Below the pieces are notes generated by a model that saw nothing but the letters and a program-made list of their open reading frames with translations, made no database searches and was not told the origin of the DNA. The translations under genes and the position numbers were made by a program. From positions 1-48,914 of the forward strand of contig JADZEI010000006.1 in NCBI GenBank assembly GCA_020850615.1: a stretch of DNA of 48,914 nucleotides. Direction: 5' to 3'. The number at the start of each line of letters is the position of its first letter. Within the stretch, counting starts at the first letter, position 1. The stretch comes from Dehalococcoidia bacterium (GTDB taxonomy: Bacteria > Chloroflexota > Dehalococcoidia > Tepidiformales > Tepidiformaceae). Below are positions 7,673 to 16,686 of the stretch, in pieces.

Positions 7673-8622
7673 TTCTGGTACCTCTTGAAGCCGCGGGTTT
7701 CGAAGCGTTCGCCCGCGGGCGTGACGAGCATGCCCTCCACGCCGGCGCGCTCGACCAGGGCGAGTCCCTCGCCCGGCCCCAGGACGAACGCGGCCGTCGC
7801 GAGCGCGTCGGCGAGCATGGCGGTGGGCGCGACCACGGTGACGGAGGCCAGGGCGGTCGCGCTCTCGCCACTTGCGGGGCGGAGGATGTGGTGGCCGCCG
7901 GCGGCGGTCCGCTCGTAGTCGCCGGAGGTGCAGACGGCGCCATCGGCGATGTCGAGGACCGCAAGCAACTCGGCGGGGTCGCGCGGGTCGCGGACGCCGA
8001 TGCGCCAGGGCTTGCCCGCGCCGTTGCGCCCGCGCGCGAAGATGTCGCCGCCGGCGTTGATGGCGACGCCGGGGAAGCCGGCGAGGGCCTGCGCGGCGAG
8101 GTCGATGGCGAAGCCCTTGGCCACGCCGCCGAGGTCGAGCTGGAGCGGCCGCCGGAGCGTGACGCGGGAGCGGCGCGGCTCCAGGGCGATGTCGCGGAAG
8201 GTGGCGCGCTGGGCCGGGCGCGCCCGGGGAGCGGCGCGGTCGCCAGTGCGGTAGTTGCGGTCGAAGCCGGCGCGCTCCATGGCCTCGCCGATGGTGGGTT
8301 CGAAGGCGCCGCCGCTATCGCGGGCGACCGCGAGGGCGAATTCGAGCGCGCGGAAGAGCAGGGGGCTCACGTCGACCGGCTCCCCGTCGCGTTCGCAGAG
8401 GCGGCGGAGCTCGCTCGCGGGGTCGAAGCGGCTGCAGACGCGCTCCACCTCGGCGAACCAGCCGAAGGCGGTATCGATGGCCGCGCGGACGCGGGCCTCG
8501 CCGTCGCTGCTGACGACCTCGATGGTCACGGGGGTGTCCATGAAGACGCGGGACTGTCCGATGGCCAGCATGGGGGCGGCACCTCCGGCGGTGCGGTCTC
8601 GGGAGGGGACTGACGTGGTCAT
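7669..8622 (-). CDS. apbE: FAD:protein FMN transferase ApbE
   Basis: 317 residues from the ATG at 8622. Conserved ApbE landmarks are present in order: F..FD..SELRRL, LDLGGVAKGFAIDLA (about 170-184), AINAGGDIFARG, AVCTSGDYER, GHHILRPASGE and VVAPTAMLADALATAAF. The enzyme uses FAD and Mg2+ to attach FMN through a phosphoester to a Thr/Ser of target proteins outside the cytoplasmic membrane. The clear target is the neighbouring FMN-binding protein. The start codon overlaps that gene's stop (TGATG), and its own stop overlaps the rnfD-like start (ATGA). The open frame runs far upstream through the neighbouring gene, but that extension is an out-of-frame shadow. No signal peptide is obvious at this start. 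Confidence 0.93.
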   Translation of the reverse strand: MTTSVPSRDRTAGGAAPMLAIGQSRVFMDTPVTIEVVSSDGEARVRAAIDTAFGWFAEVERVCSRFDPASELRRLCERDGEPVDVSPLLFRALEFALAVARDSGGAFEPTIGEAMERAGFDRNYRTGDRAAPRARPAQRATFRDIALEPRRSRVTLRRPLQLDLGGVAKGFAIDLAAQALAGFPGVAINAGGDIFARGRNGAGKPWRIGVRDPRDPAELLAVLDIADGAVCTSGDYERTAAGGHHILRPASGESATALASVTVVAPTAMLADALATAAFVLGPGEGLALVERAGVEGMLVTPAGERFETRGFKRYQK

Positions 8623-9215
8623 CACGCTTTCGCCTTCGCCAGGGCGGCCGCGACCGCGTCCATGAACGCCTCGGAGCTCTCGGTCGCGCCGGAGACGTGG
8701 TCGGTGGTGGCCTGCTGCGCGGCGAGCACCTTCGCCGGGAGCGAGCTGATGCGGGAGCAGGGGTAGCGCGTGTTGCAGGACGTGATCTCCGCCGAGACCA
8801 GCTGCCCATCCTGGACGACGACGGTGACGGTGATGCCGCCGTGGCGGCTGCTGCCGGTGCCGGTGTAGGTGCCGTCGGCGTAGCCGGTGCTGGCGGCGGT
8901 GGCGGTTGCCGTGGCGGTCGCCGTCGCGGTAGAACCGGTCCCGGCCGTTGCGGTGGAGGTGGCGGTGCCCGACGCCGTGCCCGTTGCGGTCGTGGCTGTG
9001 GCGGCGGGCGTGGTGGCGGTGGCGGTCGTCGCGGTGGGGGTGACGAGGGCGACCGAGCCCTCGGCGGAAGTGGCATCGCCGCTGCTGACGTAGCCCACGG
9101 CGTAGACGGAGAGGATGGCGGCGGTGCTCAGGCCAACCATGCTGGCCTTGAGGCGCCCGGGGCGCCGCTTCATCCACCAGTCGTTCCTGTTGGGAGCCCG
9201 TCGATCCTGGACCAT
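8622..9215 (-). CDS. Membrane-anchored FMN-binding (flavinylated) protein
   Basis: 197 residues. A cytoplasmic basic N-terminus precedes one hydrophobic segment (about 24-43). A low-complexity Thr/Ala linker (about 58-110) follows, encoded by near-tandem GCGGT-type repeats. An FMN_bind domain occupies about 110-197. The domain ends with DHVSGATESS, where Thr178 in SGAT is the residue that ApbE esterifies with FMN. C147 and C153 in SCNTRYPC may form a disulfide outside the membrane. The ATG has an AGGAG site 7 nt upstream. It is the first gene of an FMN_bind-apbE-rnfD-like operon. It probably shuttles electrons between the membrane RnfD-like protein and an extracytoplasmic partner; the partner is unknown. 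Confidence 0.88.
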   Translation of the reverse strand: MVQDRRAPNRNDWWMKRRPGRLKASMVGLSTAAILSVYAVGYVSSGDATSAEGSVALVTPTATTATATTPAATATTATGTASGTATSTATAGTGSTATATATATATAASTGYADGTYTGTGSSRHGGITVTVVVQDGQLVSAEITSCNTRYPCSRISSLPAKVLAAQQATTDHVSGATESSEAFMDAVAAALAKAKA

Positions 9216-9310
9216 GGTGTGTCTCCTGCATTCCGGTAAGCGGCTGTGAGCACGGTAGTGCTCGAAGATTGGAACTCCATTTGAAGGTGAAGGCCCATGT
9301 ACCCGGGGCG

Positions 9311-9340
9311 GCGGGCGGACAGTGCCTGCTGTCCGCCCGC
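9311..9340. terminator. Strong hairpin in the 9216-9562 intergenic region
   Basis: A perfect 12-bp GC-rich stem (9311-9322 with 9329-9340) with a 6-nt loop. There is no T-run on either side, so Rho-independent termination is uncertain. It lies 20 bp past the stop of a short leftward reading frame (9360-9476) and about 95 bp upstream of the FMN-binding protein gene. Confidence 0.5.
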
Positions 9341-9359
9341 CCGGGAATGGGAGGGAACC

Positions 9360-9476
9360 CTACGTCGTGGGCGTGCCGAGCGTGACCGTCACGGTCATGA
9401 GCTCGCCGTCGAACATCTCCTTCGCCCGATGCCCGTGGAGCGCTTTCGTGCACCGGGGCCCCGGGGTTGTGTCCAC
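9360..9476 (-). pseudogene. Possible cupredoxin C-terminal remnant, 38 codons
   Basis: A short leftward frame ends RCTKALHGHRAKEMFDGELM plus about 10 residues, then a stop. C-x6-H-R-A-x-x-M followed by a beta-strand-like ELMTVTV recalls the copper-ligand C-terminus of type 1 blue copper proteins, where Cys, His and Met lie close together (usual Cys-His spacing is slightly shorter). Nothing upstream encodes the rest of a cupredoxin, no convincing start or ribosome site exists (GTG 9476 is only an option), and the region is otherwise non-coding. It is best read as a decayed gene end or a chance similarity. Confidence 0.25.
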
Positions 9477-9528
9477 TGTCTCGCCGCGTGATTGGGCCTG
9501 GCTTGGAGCAAGATTAGAAATCGCACAT

Positions 9529-9545
9529 GAAAAGGGCGCCTTTTC
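9529..9545. promoter_or_regulatory. Operator-like dyad upstream of the response regulator gene
   Basis: GAAAAGG and CCTTTTC arms separated by GCG lie 18-34 bp before the response-regulator ATG, in the most AT-rich patch of this intergenic region. The position suits autoregulation by a DNA-binding protein, but no regulator can be named. Confidence 0.35.
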
Positions 9546-9562
9546 TGTGCTGAAATTGGGGC

Positions 9563-10243
9563 ATGCACCTCCTACTCGTCGAAGATGAGCGCCGCCTGGC
9601 CGTCGCGGTCCGCCGGGTGCTCGAAGAAGAAGGCCACGTGGTCGACATGACGGGCGACGGCGCCGATGCGCTCGCCCAGGCGGAAGCCGAGGAGTACGAC
9701 GTGATCGTGCTCGACGTGATGCTGCCGTCGATGGATGGCTACGAGATCGCGCGGCGGCTGCGGAGCTCCGGCGACCCAACGCCGATCCTCATGCTGACCG
9801 CACGCGATTCGATAAAGGACCGCGTCACCGGGCTCGATGCGGGCGCGGACGATTACCTGGTGAAGCCGTTCGCGCTGGCGGAGCTGCTCGCGCGGATCCG
9901 GGCGCTCGGGCGCCGCAACCACATGGGCAACGGCGCCGAATCGAACGTGCTCAGCGTGGGCGACCTGGAGCTGGACCTGCGCGCCCGGGAGGCGCTCCGC
10001 GACGGCAAGCGGATCGAGCTGACGACGAAGGAGTTCGCGCTGCTCGAGACGCTGATGCGGCACCCCGGCCAGGTGCTCACGCGCTCGCAGCTGTTGGACC
10101 TGGTCTGGAGCTACGACCTCCTGACCGAGTCGAACATCGTCGACACGTACATCCACTACCTGCGGAACAAGATCGACCGCGACTTCGACCAGAAGCTCAT
10201 CCGCACCGTGCGCGGCGCGGGCTATTCGATCCGGGCAAGCTGA
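9563..10243 (+). CDS. OmpR/PhoB-family response regulator
   Basis: 226 residues. The receiver domain (about 1-115) has the acidic pair E7/D8, phosphoacceptor D51 in VIVLDVMLPSMDG, Thr in MLTAR and Lys in YLVKPFALAEL. The C-terminal winged helix (about 130-226) shows LELDLRAREA, LTTKEFALLETLMRHPGQVLTR and the terminal TVRGAGYSI signature. The sensor kinase gene overlaps its stop (TGATG), so they form one two-component operon. A dyad just upstream may be its own binding site. The stimulus and regulon are unknown. Confidence 0.93.
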   Translation: MHLLLVEDERRLAVAVRRVLEEEGHVVDMTGDGADALAQAEAEEYDVIVLDVMLPSMDGYEIARRLRSSGDPTPILMLTARDSIKDRVTGLDAGADDYLVKPFALAELLARIRALGRRNHMGNGAESNVLSVGDLELDLRAREALRDGKRIELTTKEFALLETLMRHPGQVLTRSQLLDLVWSYDLLTESNIVDTYIHYLRNKIDRDFDQKLIRTVRGAGYSIRAS

Positions 10244-11565
10244 TGTTCCAGAAAGCGCGCCTGCGACTGGCCCTCTGGTTCGCCGGGGTGATGGCGGTGG
10301 TCCTCCTCGTCGTGGGGACGGGCGCGTACCTGGTCTCGCGGCGGGAGCTGGACGAACAGATCGACGACTCCATCGCGCTCGCGACCGAGGACATCGACAT
10401 GCGCCTGCCGTGGCGCGACCTTCCTTCGGAGTCTGACGTCGACGACCCGTACCCCGACCGCGGGCACGACCGCGGGCCCAAGCCGTATTCGACGGACGTC
10501 TGGGAGGTCGTGCTTTCGAGCGAGGGCGACGTCCTGATGAACCAGCGCGAGCTCAACGTCGAGCAGTTCCCGGTCGATACGGTGCTCGCTGCGGAGGGCA
10601 CGGAGCCGGTGTGGGTCACGTTCACGGCCGACGGAGAGCACTACCGCGCGGCGGCGCTGGCGGTGGAGTCGCCATTCCCGGGGCAGGCGCCGGTGGTCAC
10701 GGTCGTGGGGCGGTCGCTGGAGGCGCGGGACTACCAGCTGCGGCTGCTCGCGTACGTGCTGGCGGGCGGCGGGTTGGGCGGTGTGGCGATGGCGGCCGTG
10801 GGCGGGTTCTGGCTGGCTGGCCGGGCGCTCGTGCCGATCCGCACGTCGCTCGAAACGCAACGGCGGTTCATCTCGGACGCGTCGCACGAGCTGCGCACGC
10901 CAATCGCGGTGATGAAGGCGAACGCGGAGCTGCTCCTGCGGCACCCTGAGCAGAGCGTCGAAGCGAACATCGACCAGGTGGCCGCGATCAACGAGGAGTC
11001 AGATCACCTGACGCGGCTCGTGGGTGACCTGCTGACGCTGGCGCGCGCCGACGAGCAGCGGCTCGACGTGGTGCGCCAGGAGGTGGACCTGGACGAGGTG
11101 CTGGGTTCGCTGGTGCGGGACATGGGTGCGCTGGCCGAGGCGAAGGGCGTGCAGCTCACCGGGCAGTTCACCGCCGGCGAGGTGGAGGGCGACCCGCAGC
11201 GGCTGCGCCAGCTGACGGCGATCCTGCTCGACAACGCGCTGAAGTACACGCCAGAGGGCGGCCGGATCGACGTGCGCGCCAGCCGGCAGGGCTCGCGCGT
11301 GACGCTCTCGGTGAGCGACACGGGCCCGGGCATCGCCCCGGAGCACCTCGGCCACATCTTCGACCGCTTCTACCGCGCGGACACGGCCCGGGCGCCGCAG
11401 ACGGGCACCGGGCTGGGGCTGGCGATCGCGAAGTGGATCGCGGAAGCGCACAACGGGCGCATCGCCGCGGAATCGCAGCCCGGGCACGGCGCGACGTTCA
11501 CGGTGCGGCTGCCGCGGGGCCACGTCTCGCGCGGGAGCGCGGCCCCGGACGGCCTGCGCGCCTGA
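10243..11565 (+). CDS. Membrane sensor histidine kinase
   Basis: 440 residues. The first transmembrane helix is at about 9-31, an acidic extracytoplasmic sensor region at about 35-165, and a second helix at about 168-193. There is no full HAMP domain. FISDASHELRTPIAV contains the phosphoacceptor His215. The ATPase domain has N box LLDNALKYT, G1 DTGPGIA, F box IFDRFYR and G2 GTGLGLAI. It phosphorylates the response regulator encoded immediately upstream. The acidic sensor region (for example DDPYPDRGHDRG) might sense cations or envelope stress, but that is speculation. Its stop abuts the convergent ThDP enzyme gene with no gap. Confidence 0.92.
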   Translation: MFQKARLRLALWFAGVMAVVLLVVGTGAYLVSRRELDEQIDDSIALATEDIDMRLPWRDLPSESDVDDPYPDRGHDRGPKPYSTDVWEVVLSSEGDVLMNQRELNVEQFPVDTVLAAEGTEPVWVTFTADGEHYRAAALAVESPFPGQAPVVTVVGRSLEARDYQLRLLAYVLAGGGLGGVAMAAVGGFWLAGRALVPIRTSLETQRRFISDASHELRTPIAVMKANAELLLRHPEQSVEANIDQVAAINEESDHLTRLVGDLLTLARADEQRLDVVRQEVDLDEVLGSLVRDMGALAEAKGVQLTGQFTAGEVEGDPQRLRQLTAILLDNALKYTPEGGRIDVRASRQGSRVTLSVSDTGPGIAPEHLGHIFDRFYRADTARAPQTGTGLGLAIAKWIAEAHNGRIAAESQPGHGATFTVRLPRGHVSRGSAAPDGLRA

Positions 11566-11572
11566 TCAGGCG
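11559..11572. other. Palindrome holding the stop codons of two convergent genes
   Basis: CGCCTGATCAGGCG is a perfect 14-bp palindrome. Its central TGATCA supplies TGA for the histidine kinase on the plus strand and TGA for the ThDP enzyme on the minus strand, so the genes meet without any spacer. It could form a small hairpin in both transcripts. Confidence 0.8.
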
Positions 11573-13212
11573 AGGTAGGTCGAGCCGCGCGCCGAGCCCT
11601 TCGGGTCCGTCATCACGTGCACGAGCGCGAGGCGGTCGGCGGCGAGGGCAGCTTCGAGGGCGGGGCGGATGTCGGCGGGATGCTCCACGCGGCGGGTGAA
11701 GCCGCCGACCATGTCGACCATCTTCTCGTACTGGGCGGGCAGCAGGGCGGCGATGGGCGGCGCGTCGGGGGCGAAGAGCCGGTCCTGGATCGAGTGGCCG
11801 GCGATGCCCTGGTTGTTCGCGACGACGATGACCACCTTCGCGCCGATACGGGCCGCGGTCTCGACCTCCATGGCGGCGGCACCGAAGGCGTAGTCGCCGA
11901 GGAGCGCGACCGCGGGCTCGTCCGGGCGTGCGAGCTTGGCGCCGATGGCGTAGGGCAGGCCCGTGCCCATGCAGCCGGTGGTGCCGGCGTTGAGGATGCG
12001 CCGGGCGCCGTAGCTCTGCATGACGATGCGGGAGACGCCCATGGTGAGCTCGCCGTCGACGGTGAGGGTCGATTCGCGCGGGAGCAGGTCGCGGAGCTCC
12101 CGAAGAAGGCGATAGTGGTTGATCGGCTGCTGGTCGGAGGACATGTCGCCGGCGATCAGGCCCTCGTTCTTGGCGGCGTCGGCGGCGAGCTGGTCGCGCC
12201 AGCCGGTGGAGGCCGACTTCAGGGTGCGGCCCGAGAGGGCGGCGGCGAGCTGCTCGCTGGCGACCGCGGCGTCGGCGGTGAGCCCGATCTCGAGGTCGGG
12301 GGCGCTGATGAACTCGGAGGGCTCGACGTCGATGTGGGCGAGGCGGGCGCCGGGCGCGAAGCGGCGGCCGCGCCCGAACTGGAAGATCCAGTTGAACCGC
12401 CCGCCGACCATGAGGACCGCATCGGCGCCGGCGAGGGCGGCGGAGCGGGCGCCGTTCATGCAGAGCGGGTGGTCGTCCGGCACGGTGCCGCGTCCCATCG
12501 GCGAGGCGACGAAGGGGATACCAAGGTCCACCAGGCGGGTGAGCGCGGAGCCAGCATCGGCCCAGCCGGCGCCCTTGCCGACGAGGATGAGCGGCCGCTC
12601 GGCGCCGGCGAGCATGTCGGCGATGGTGGCGACGCCGGCGGGGTCCGGGAAGGCGGCGGTGATGCGGGGGGAGTGCTCGCGCAGGCGGAGGCGCTCCTCG
12701 GGGAGGCGGGCGCCGCCGATGAGCTGGCCGGGGAAGTCGAGGTAGACGCCGCCGGGGCGCCCGGCGAGCGCGCGCCCGAGCCCGAGGTGGACGTATTCGG
12801 GGATGCGCTCGGCGCTGTCGACCTGGACGGACCACTTCGTGCCCGGGGTGGCGAAGGCGACCTGGTCGGTCTCCTGGAAGCCGCCGAGGCCACGCTGGAA
12901 GCTGGCGGCGGAGCCACCGAGGCAGACGAGCGGCATGCCACTGGCGGTGGCCACGTAGAGCGGCGTGACGGCGTTGGTGAGGGCCGGTCCGGACCCGACG
13001 ACCATTACGCCGGGCTGCTTCTTGATCCAGCCGTAGGCGGAGGCTGCGAAGCCCGCCGACACTTCGTGGCGGCAATTGACGACGCGGATGCCCTCGACCT
13101 GGGCGGCGGCCATGACTTCGATCATGGGGCCGGCCACGACGCCGAAGATCGTGTCGATCCTGGCCGCCTTCAGCTGCTTTGCGATGACCTGACCACCGTT
13201 GAGCTCACCCAT
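11566..13212 (-). CDS. ThDP-dependent enzyme of the oxalyl-CoA decarboxylase/2-hydroxyacyl-CoA lyase group
   Basis: 548 residues with all three domains of the acetolactate synthase superfamily. NCRHEVSAGFAASAYG holds the cofactor-activating Glu50 in the N-terminal pyrimidine-binding domain. The central domain carries LILVGKGAGWADA. The C-terminal domain has GDYAFGAAAMEVETAARIGA followed by ANNQGI, the ThDP/Mg2+ motif. The AFG..AMEVET style resembles oxalyl-CoA decarboxylase and 2-hydroxyacyl-CoA lyase more than acetolactate synthase. It likely cleaves an acyl-CoA 2-oxo or 2-hydroxy substrate; which one is not readable. An AGGAGG ribosome site lies 6 nt before the ATG. The gene is monocistronic. 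Confidence 0.82.
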   Translation of the reverse strand: MGELNGGQVIAKQLKAARIDTIFGVVAGPMIEVMAAAQVEGIRVVNCRHEVSAGFAASAYGWIKKQPGVMVVGSGPALTNAVTPLYVATASGMPLVCLGGSAASFQRGLGGFQETDQVAFATPGTKWSVQVDSAERIPEYVHLGLGRALAGRPGGVYLDFPGQLIGGARLPEERLRLREHSPRITAAFPDPAGVATIADMLAGAERPLILVGKGAGWADAGSALTRLVDLGIPFVASPMGRGTVPDDHPLCMNGARSAALAGADAVLMVGGRFNWIFQFGRGRRFAPGARLAHIDVEPSEFISAPDLEIGLTADAAVASEQLAAALSGRTLKSASTGWRDQLAADAAKNEGLIAGDMSSDQQPINHYRLLRELRDLLPRESTLTVDGELTMGVSRIVMQSYGARRILNAGTTGCMGTGLPYAIGAKLARPDEPAVALLGDYAFGAAAMEVETAARIGAKVVIVVANNQGIAGHSIQDRLFAPDAPPIAALLPAQYEKMVDMVGGFTRRVEHPADIRPALEAALAADRLALVHVMTDPKGSARGSTYLA

Positions 13213-13307
13213 GCCTGCCTCCTCTGCGGCTCGCGCCGGTAGCCCGAATCTACGCCGGGAGGGCGGGCAGGGGGAAGCGTGGGGAGCTGGCCCACGGGTT
13301 CGCGGCG

Positions 13308-13354
13308 GACGGAAATGCGCCGGAAAGATGTGAGCGTTCCCATTTCCGTCACAT
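13308..13354. promoter_or_regulatory. Overlapping inverted repeats upstream of the exported helical protein
   Basis: GACGGAAATG (13308-13317) pairs with CATTTCCGTC (13341-13350). A second pair, ATGTGA (13328-13333) with TCACAT (13349-13354), shares bases with the first. The two cannot form together. They lie about 80-125 bp before the start codon in the divergent intergenic region between 13212 and 13432. This may be a regulator site or a small leader structure. Confidence 0.35.
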
Positions 13355-13431
13355 GTTGGGCCGAGGCGGCGCGCCTACGGTGAGGATGTCCGGACGGACG
13401 CACGCATGCGCAACGACAGAAAGGGACTTCT

Positions 13432-14220
13432 ATGACGAACTCACGGATCTTCGCCCTGACCGGTAGCAGCCTCCTGGCTGCGGCCGCGATCGCCGGTGGG
13501 GTGCTCGCCTTTGGCGGCAGCAGTGGCGAGGCCGCCTCGGCTTCGCCGCTGGCCGCCAGCACCGATTCGGTCACCAGCTCGCAGACGAGCGTGCTGACGC
13601 TGCTCCAGGCGCAGGCGCCCGACGAGGACGACACCACCAGCGACCGCCAGGCCACCCAGGAGGCGTACCTCCAGGCCCTGGCCGACAAGCTCGGCATCTC
13701 GCTCGACGAGCTGAAGGCGGCGCTCAAGGACGTCAGCCTCGCCCAGCTCGACCAGAAGGTCGCCGACGGGATGATCACGCAGGAGCAGGCCGACGAAATC
13801 CGGGCGCGGATCGAGGCGGGCGAAACCGGCGTGCACTTCGGCTACGGCGGCAAGCACGGCCGCGGCGGCGGCAAGGGCGGCTTCGACACGGCCGGCGCCA
13901 GCACCAGCGAGCTCGCGACCTTCCTCGGCGTCGACGAAGCGGCGCTTCGCGACGACCTCCGCTCGGGCACCACGCTCGCCGATGCAGCGGAAGCGGCCGG
14001 GAAGTCGCGCGACGAGCTGAAGGCGTTCCTGACCGCCGAGTACAAGGCCCACCTCGACGAGGAAGTCGCGGAAGGCGACCTGACGCAGGAAGAGGCAGAC
14101 GCCAAGCTCGCCGAGAAGACGGCGGAGCTGGACGCGAAGATCGACGGCACGATGTCGTCGGGGCATGGCCCGCGCGGCGACCGGGACGACGACGCGGGCG
14201 ACGACACGACCGTCGAGTAA
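13432..14220 (+). CDS. Exported helical-repeat protein of unknown function
   Basis: 262 residues. A signal peptide or anchor occupies about 1-35 (hydrophobic LLAAAAIAGGVLAF). The mature part has helical repeats of the type LGISLDELKAALKD...QLDQKVADGMITQEQADEIRARIE (about 83-127), and a second copy with ELATFLGVDEAALRDDL, ELKAFLTAEYK and VAEGDLTQEEADAKLAEK (about 155-245). A Gly/His-rich insert YGGKHGRGGGKGG sits between the copies and an acidic DDDAGDD tail ends the protein. Similar repeats occur in secreted proteins of Chloroflexi, Firmicutes and Actinobacteria with no settled function; the Gly/His and acidic stretches could bind metal. It is monocistronic with its own terminator. Confidence 0.72.
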   Translation: MTNSRIFALTGSSLLAAAAIAGGVLAFGGSSGEAASASPLAASTDSVTSSQTSVLTLLQAQAPDEDDTTSDRQATQEAYLQALADKLGISLDELKAALKDVSLAQLDQKVADGMITQEQADEIRARIEAGETGVHFGYGGKHGRGGGKGGFDTAGASTSELATFLGVDEAALRDDLRSGTTLADAAEAAGKSRDELKAFLTAEYKAHLDEEVAEGDLTQEEADAKLAEKTAELDAKIDGTMSSGHGPRGDRDDDAGDDTTVE

Positions 14221-14272
14221 CGCAGACCCGCCGGGTGGGTGCCCGGGGGGCGGGCAACCTCGGCGGCAAGGG

Positions 14273-14300
14273 AAGGGGAGACCTGTTGGTCTCCCCTTTT
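14273..14300 (+). terminator. Rho-independent terminator
   Basis: An 11-bp stem (14273-14283 with 14288-14298), TGTT loop, then a TTTT run to 14300. It ends the exported helical protein transcript. Confidence 0.85.
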
Positions 14301-14316
14301 CGTTGTGTGCCGCGGT

Positions 14317-14344
14317 CATTGCCGATTGTCGATTGTGGATTGGG
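14317..14344. repeat. Tandem heptamer array, four units
   Basis: CATTGCC, GATTGTC, GATTGTG and GATTGGG follow each other with an exact 7-bp period. TCGGGTTAG follows, reaching the stop codon of the VOC gene at 14350-14352. It belongs to the same style of array seen at 26050, 27908 and 38783. Confidence 0.65.
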
Positions 14345-14349
14345 TCGGG

Positions 14350-15216
14350 TTAGTGGTTGCGGTAGTGTTCGGCGCCTTCGCCGGCGAGCTCGGGGTGGCC
14401 GGACCAGACCCAGGCATAGTTGGTCCGGCTGACGCCGAGGAGCATGCCGTGGAGGGCGGTGGGGTGGATGAAGAGGCCGGTGCTCGCGGGGCGGTCCTCG
14501 CTCTGGGTGAAGCGGGCGCCGCGGGCGCGGAGGCGGCCGGCGAGCAGCTCGACGTCGTCCATTTCGATGTAGCACATGTAGAGCGAGGGGCCGCGGCGGT
14601 GGTAGAAGCGGTCCATCGCGCCGCCGTCGCCGGTGGTCTGGGTGATCTCGATGCGGTCCAGGCGGTTTGGCGGGGCGAAGAGCGTGAGGGTGCCTTCGTA
14701 GCCGTAGAGCGAGCTCTTGATGTGGCTGAATATCGTGGGGTCGAGCCCGAAGATGCGGGTGTAGTGCGCCGCGGTGTCCTGCCAGTCGCGCACGGGGTTC
14801 GTGACTTCGTACAGGCAGCGGATATCGCCCACGGGCGCGCGCTCGGCCTGCTGGGTGATCATCGTGGGCATCCCATGCGTGGTCGCGGCGTCGAGGTAGA
14901 GCGCGTCGCCCTCCTCGCGGTAGGGGACCTCCTGGGAGCCGAAGTGGCGGGCCATGTCCATGAGGTCGGGGCAGCTGAAGCCCGCGCCGAAGAGGCCGGT
15001 GCCCCAGCGGGCGGCGAAGCCCTGGGCGGGGCCTTCGCCGCTGGGCTCGATGAAGTCGAAGAGGCTGATGCCGGCCTGGACGGTGGCCCGGCGGGCGCCG
15101 AGGACGGCGCTCTCGTCGTCGCCGACCTGGACGGCGCCGAAGAGCTCCTGCCAGGTCTGGACCGCGAGCGCACGGTCGGGCACGACGAGTTGGACACGTT
15201 CGACGTAGGACAGCAC
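14350..15216 (-). CDS. VOC superfamily (glyoxalase/dioxygenase-fold) protein
   Basis: About 288 residues with two VOC-like halves. The first begins YVERVQLVVPDRALAVQTW and the second begins IRCLYEVTNPVRDWQDTAAHYTRIFGLDP. The second half ends SLYMCYIEMDDVELLAGRLRARGARF and GLFIHPTALHGMLLGV, where His and Glu could be metal ligands. The paired layout recalls ring-cleaving or lyase enzymes, but the activity cannot be named. The chosen start is the GTG at 15216, which has GGAGG 6 nt upstream. A longer in-frame ATG at 15255 lacks such a site. It lies upstream of clpX's terminator on the opposite side of a hairpin, so it is a separate unit. Confidence 0.7.
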   Translation of the reverse strand: MLSYVERVQLVVPDRALAVQTWQELFGAVQVGDDESAVLGARRATVQAGISLFDFIEPSGEGPAQGFAARWGTGLFGAGFSCPDLMDMARHFGSQEVPYREEGDALYLDAATTHGMPTMITQQAERAPVGDIRCLYEVTNPVRDWQDTAAHYTRIFGLDPTIFSHIKSSLYGYEGTLTLFAPPNRLDRIEITQTTGDGGAMDRFYHRRGPSLYMCYIEMDDVELLAGRLRARGARFTQSEDRPASTGLFIHPTALHGMLLGVSRTNYAWVWSGHPELAGEGAEHYRNH

Positions 15217-15294
15217 GGGGCGCCTCCGGGGTGCGGATGCTGCCCATTCTGGCATGCCGGCGGTGGGCCGTGTGCGGGCGGAGGGGAAACGAAA

Positions 15295-15318
15295 CGAGGG
15301 CCGGTTGCCCGGCCCTCG
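15295..15318 (-). terminator. Rho-independent terminator of the tig-clpP-clpX operon
   Basis: A perfect 10-bp stem (15295-15304 with 15309-15318), TTGC loop, followed on the minus strand by TTTCGTTT. It lies 28 bp past the clpX stop. Confidence 0.8.
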
Positions 15319-15345
15319 CAGCGAGTGATGGCGGATGGCGGCGTG

Positions 15346-16668
<1,323 letters not shown>

Positions 16669-16686
16669 GACGCGCCTCCCCCTCGT

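Noticed and set aside
7669-9453. A 594-residue open frame that would extend ApbE upstream
   Set aside because: The added N-terminal part is Arg/His-rich shadow sequence of the FMN-binding gene. ApbE homology begins after the ATG at 8622, which overlaps the neighbour's stop.
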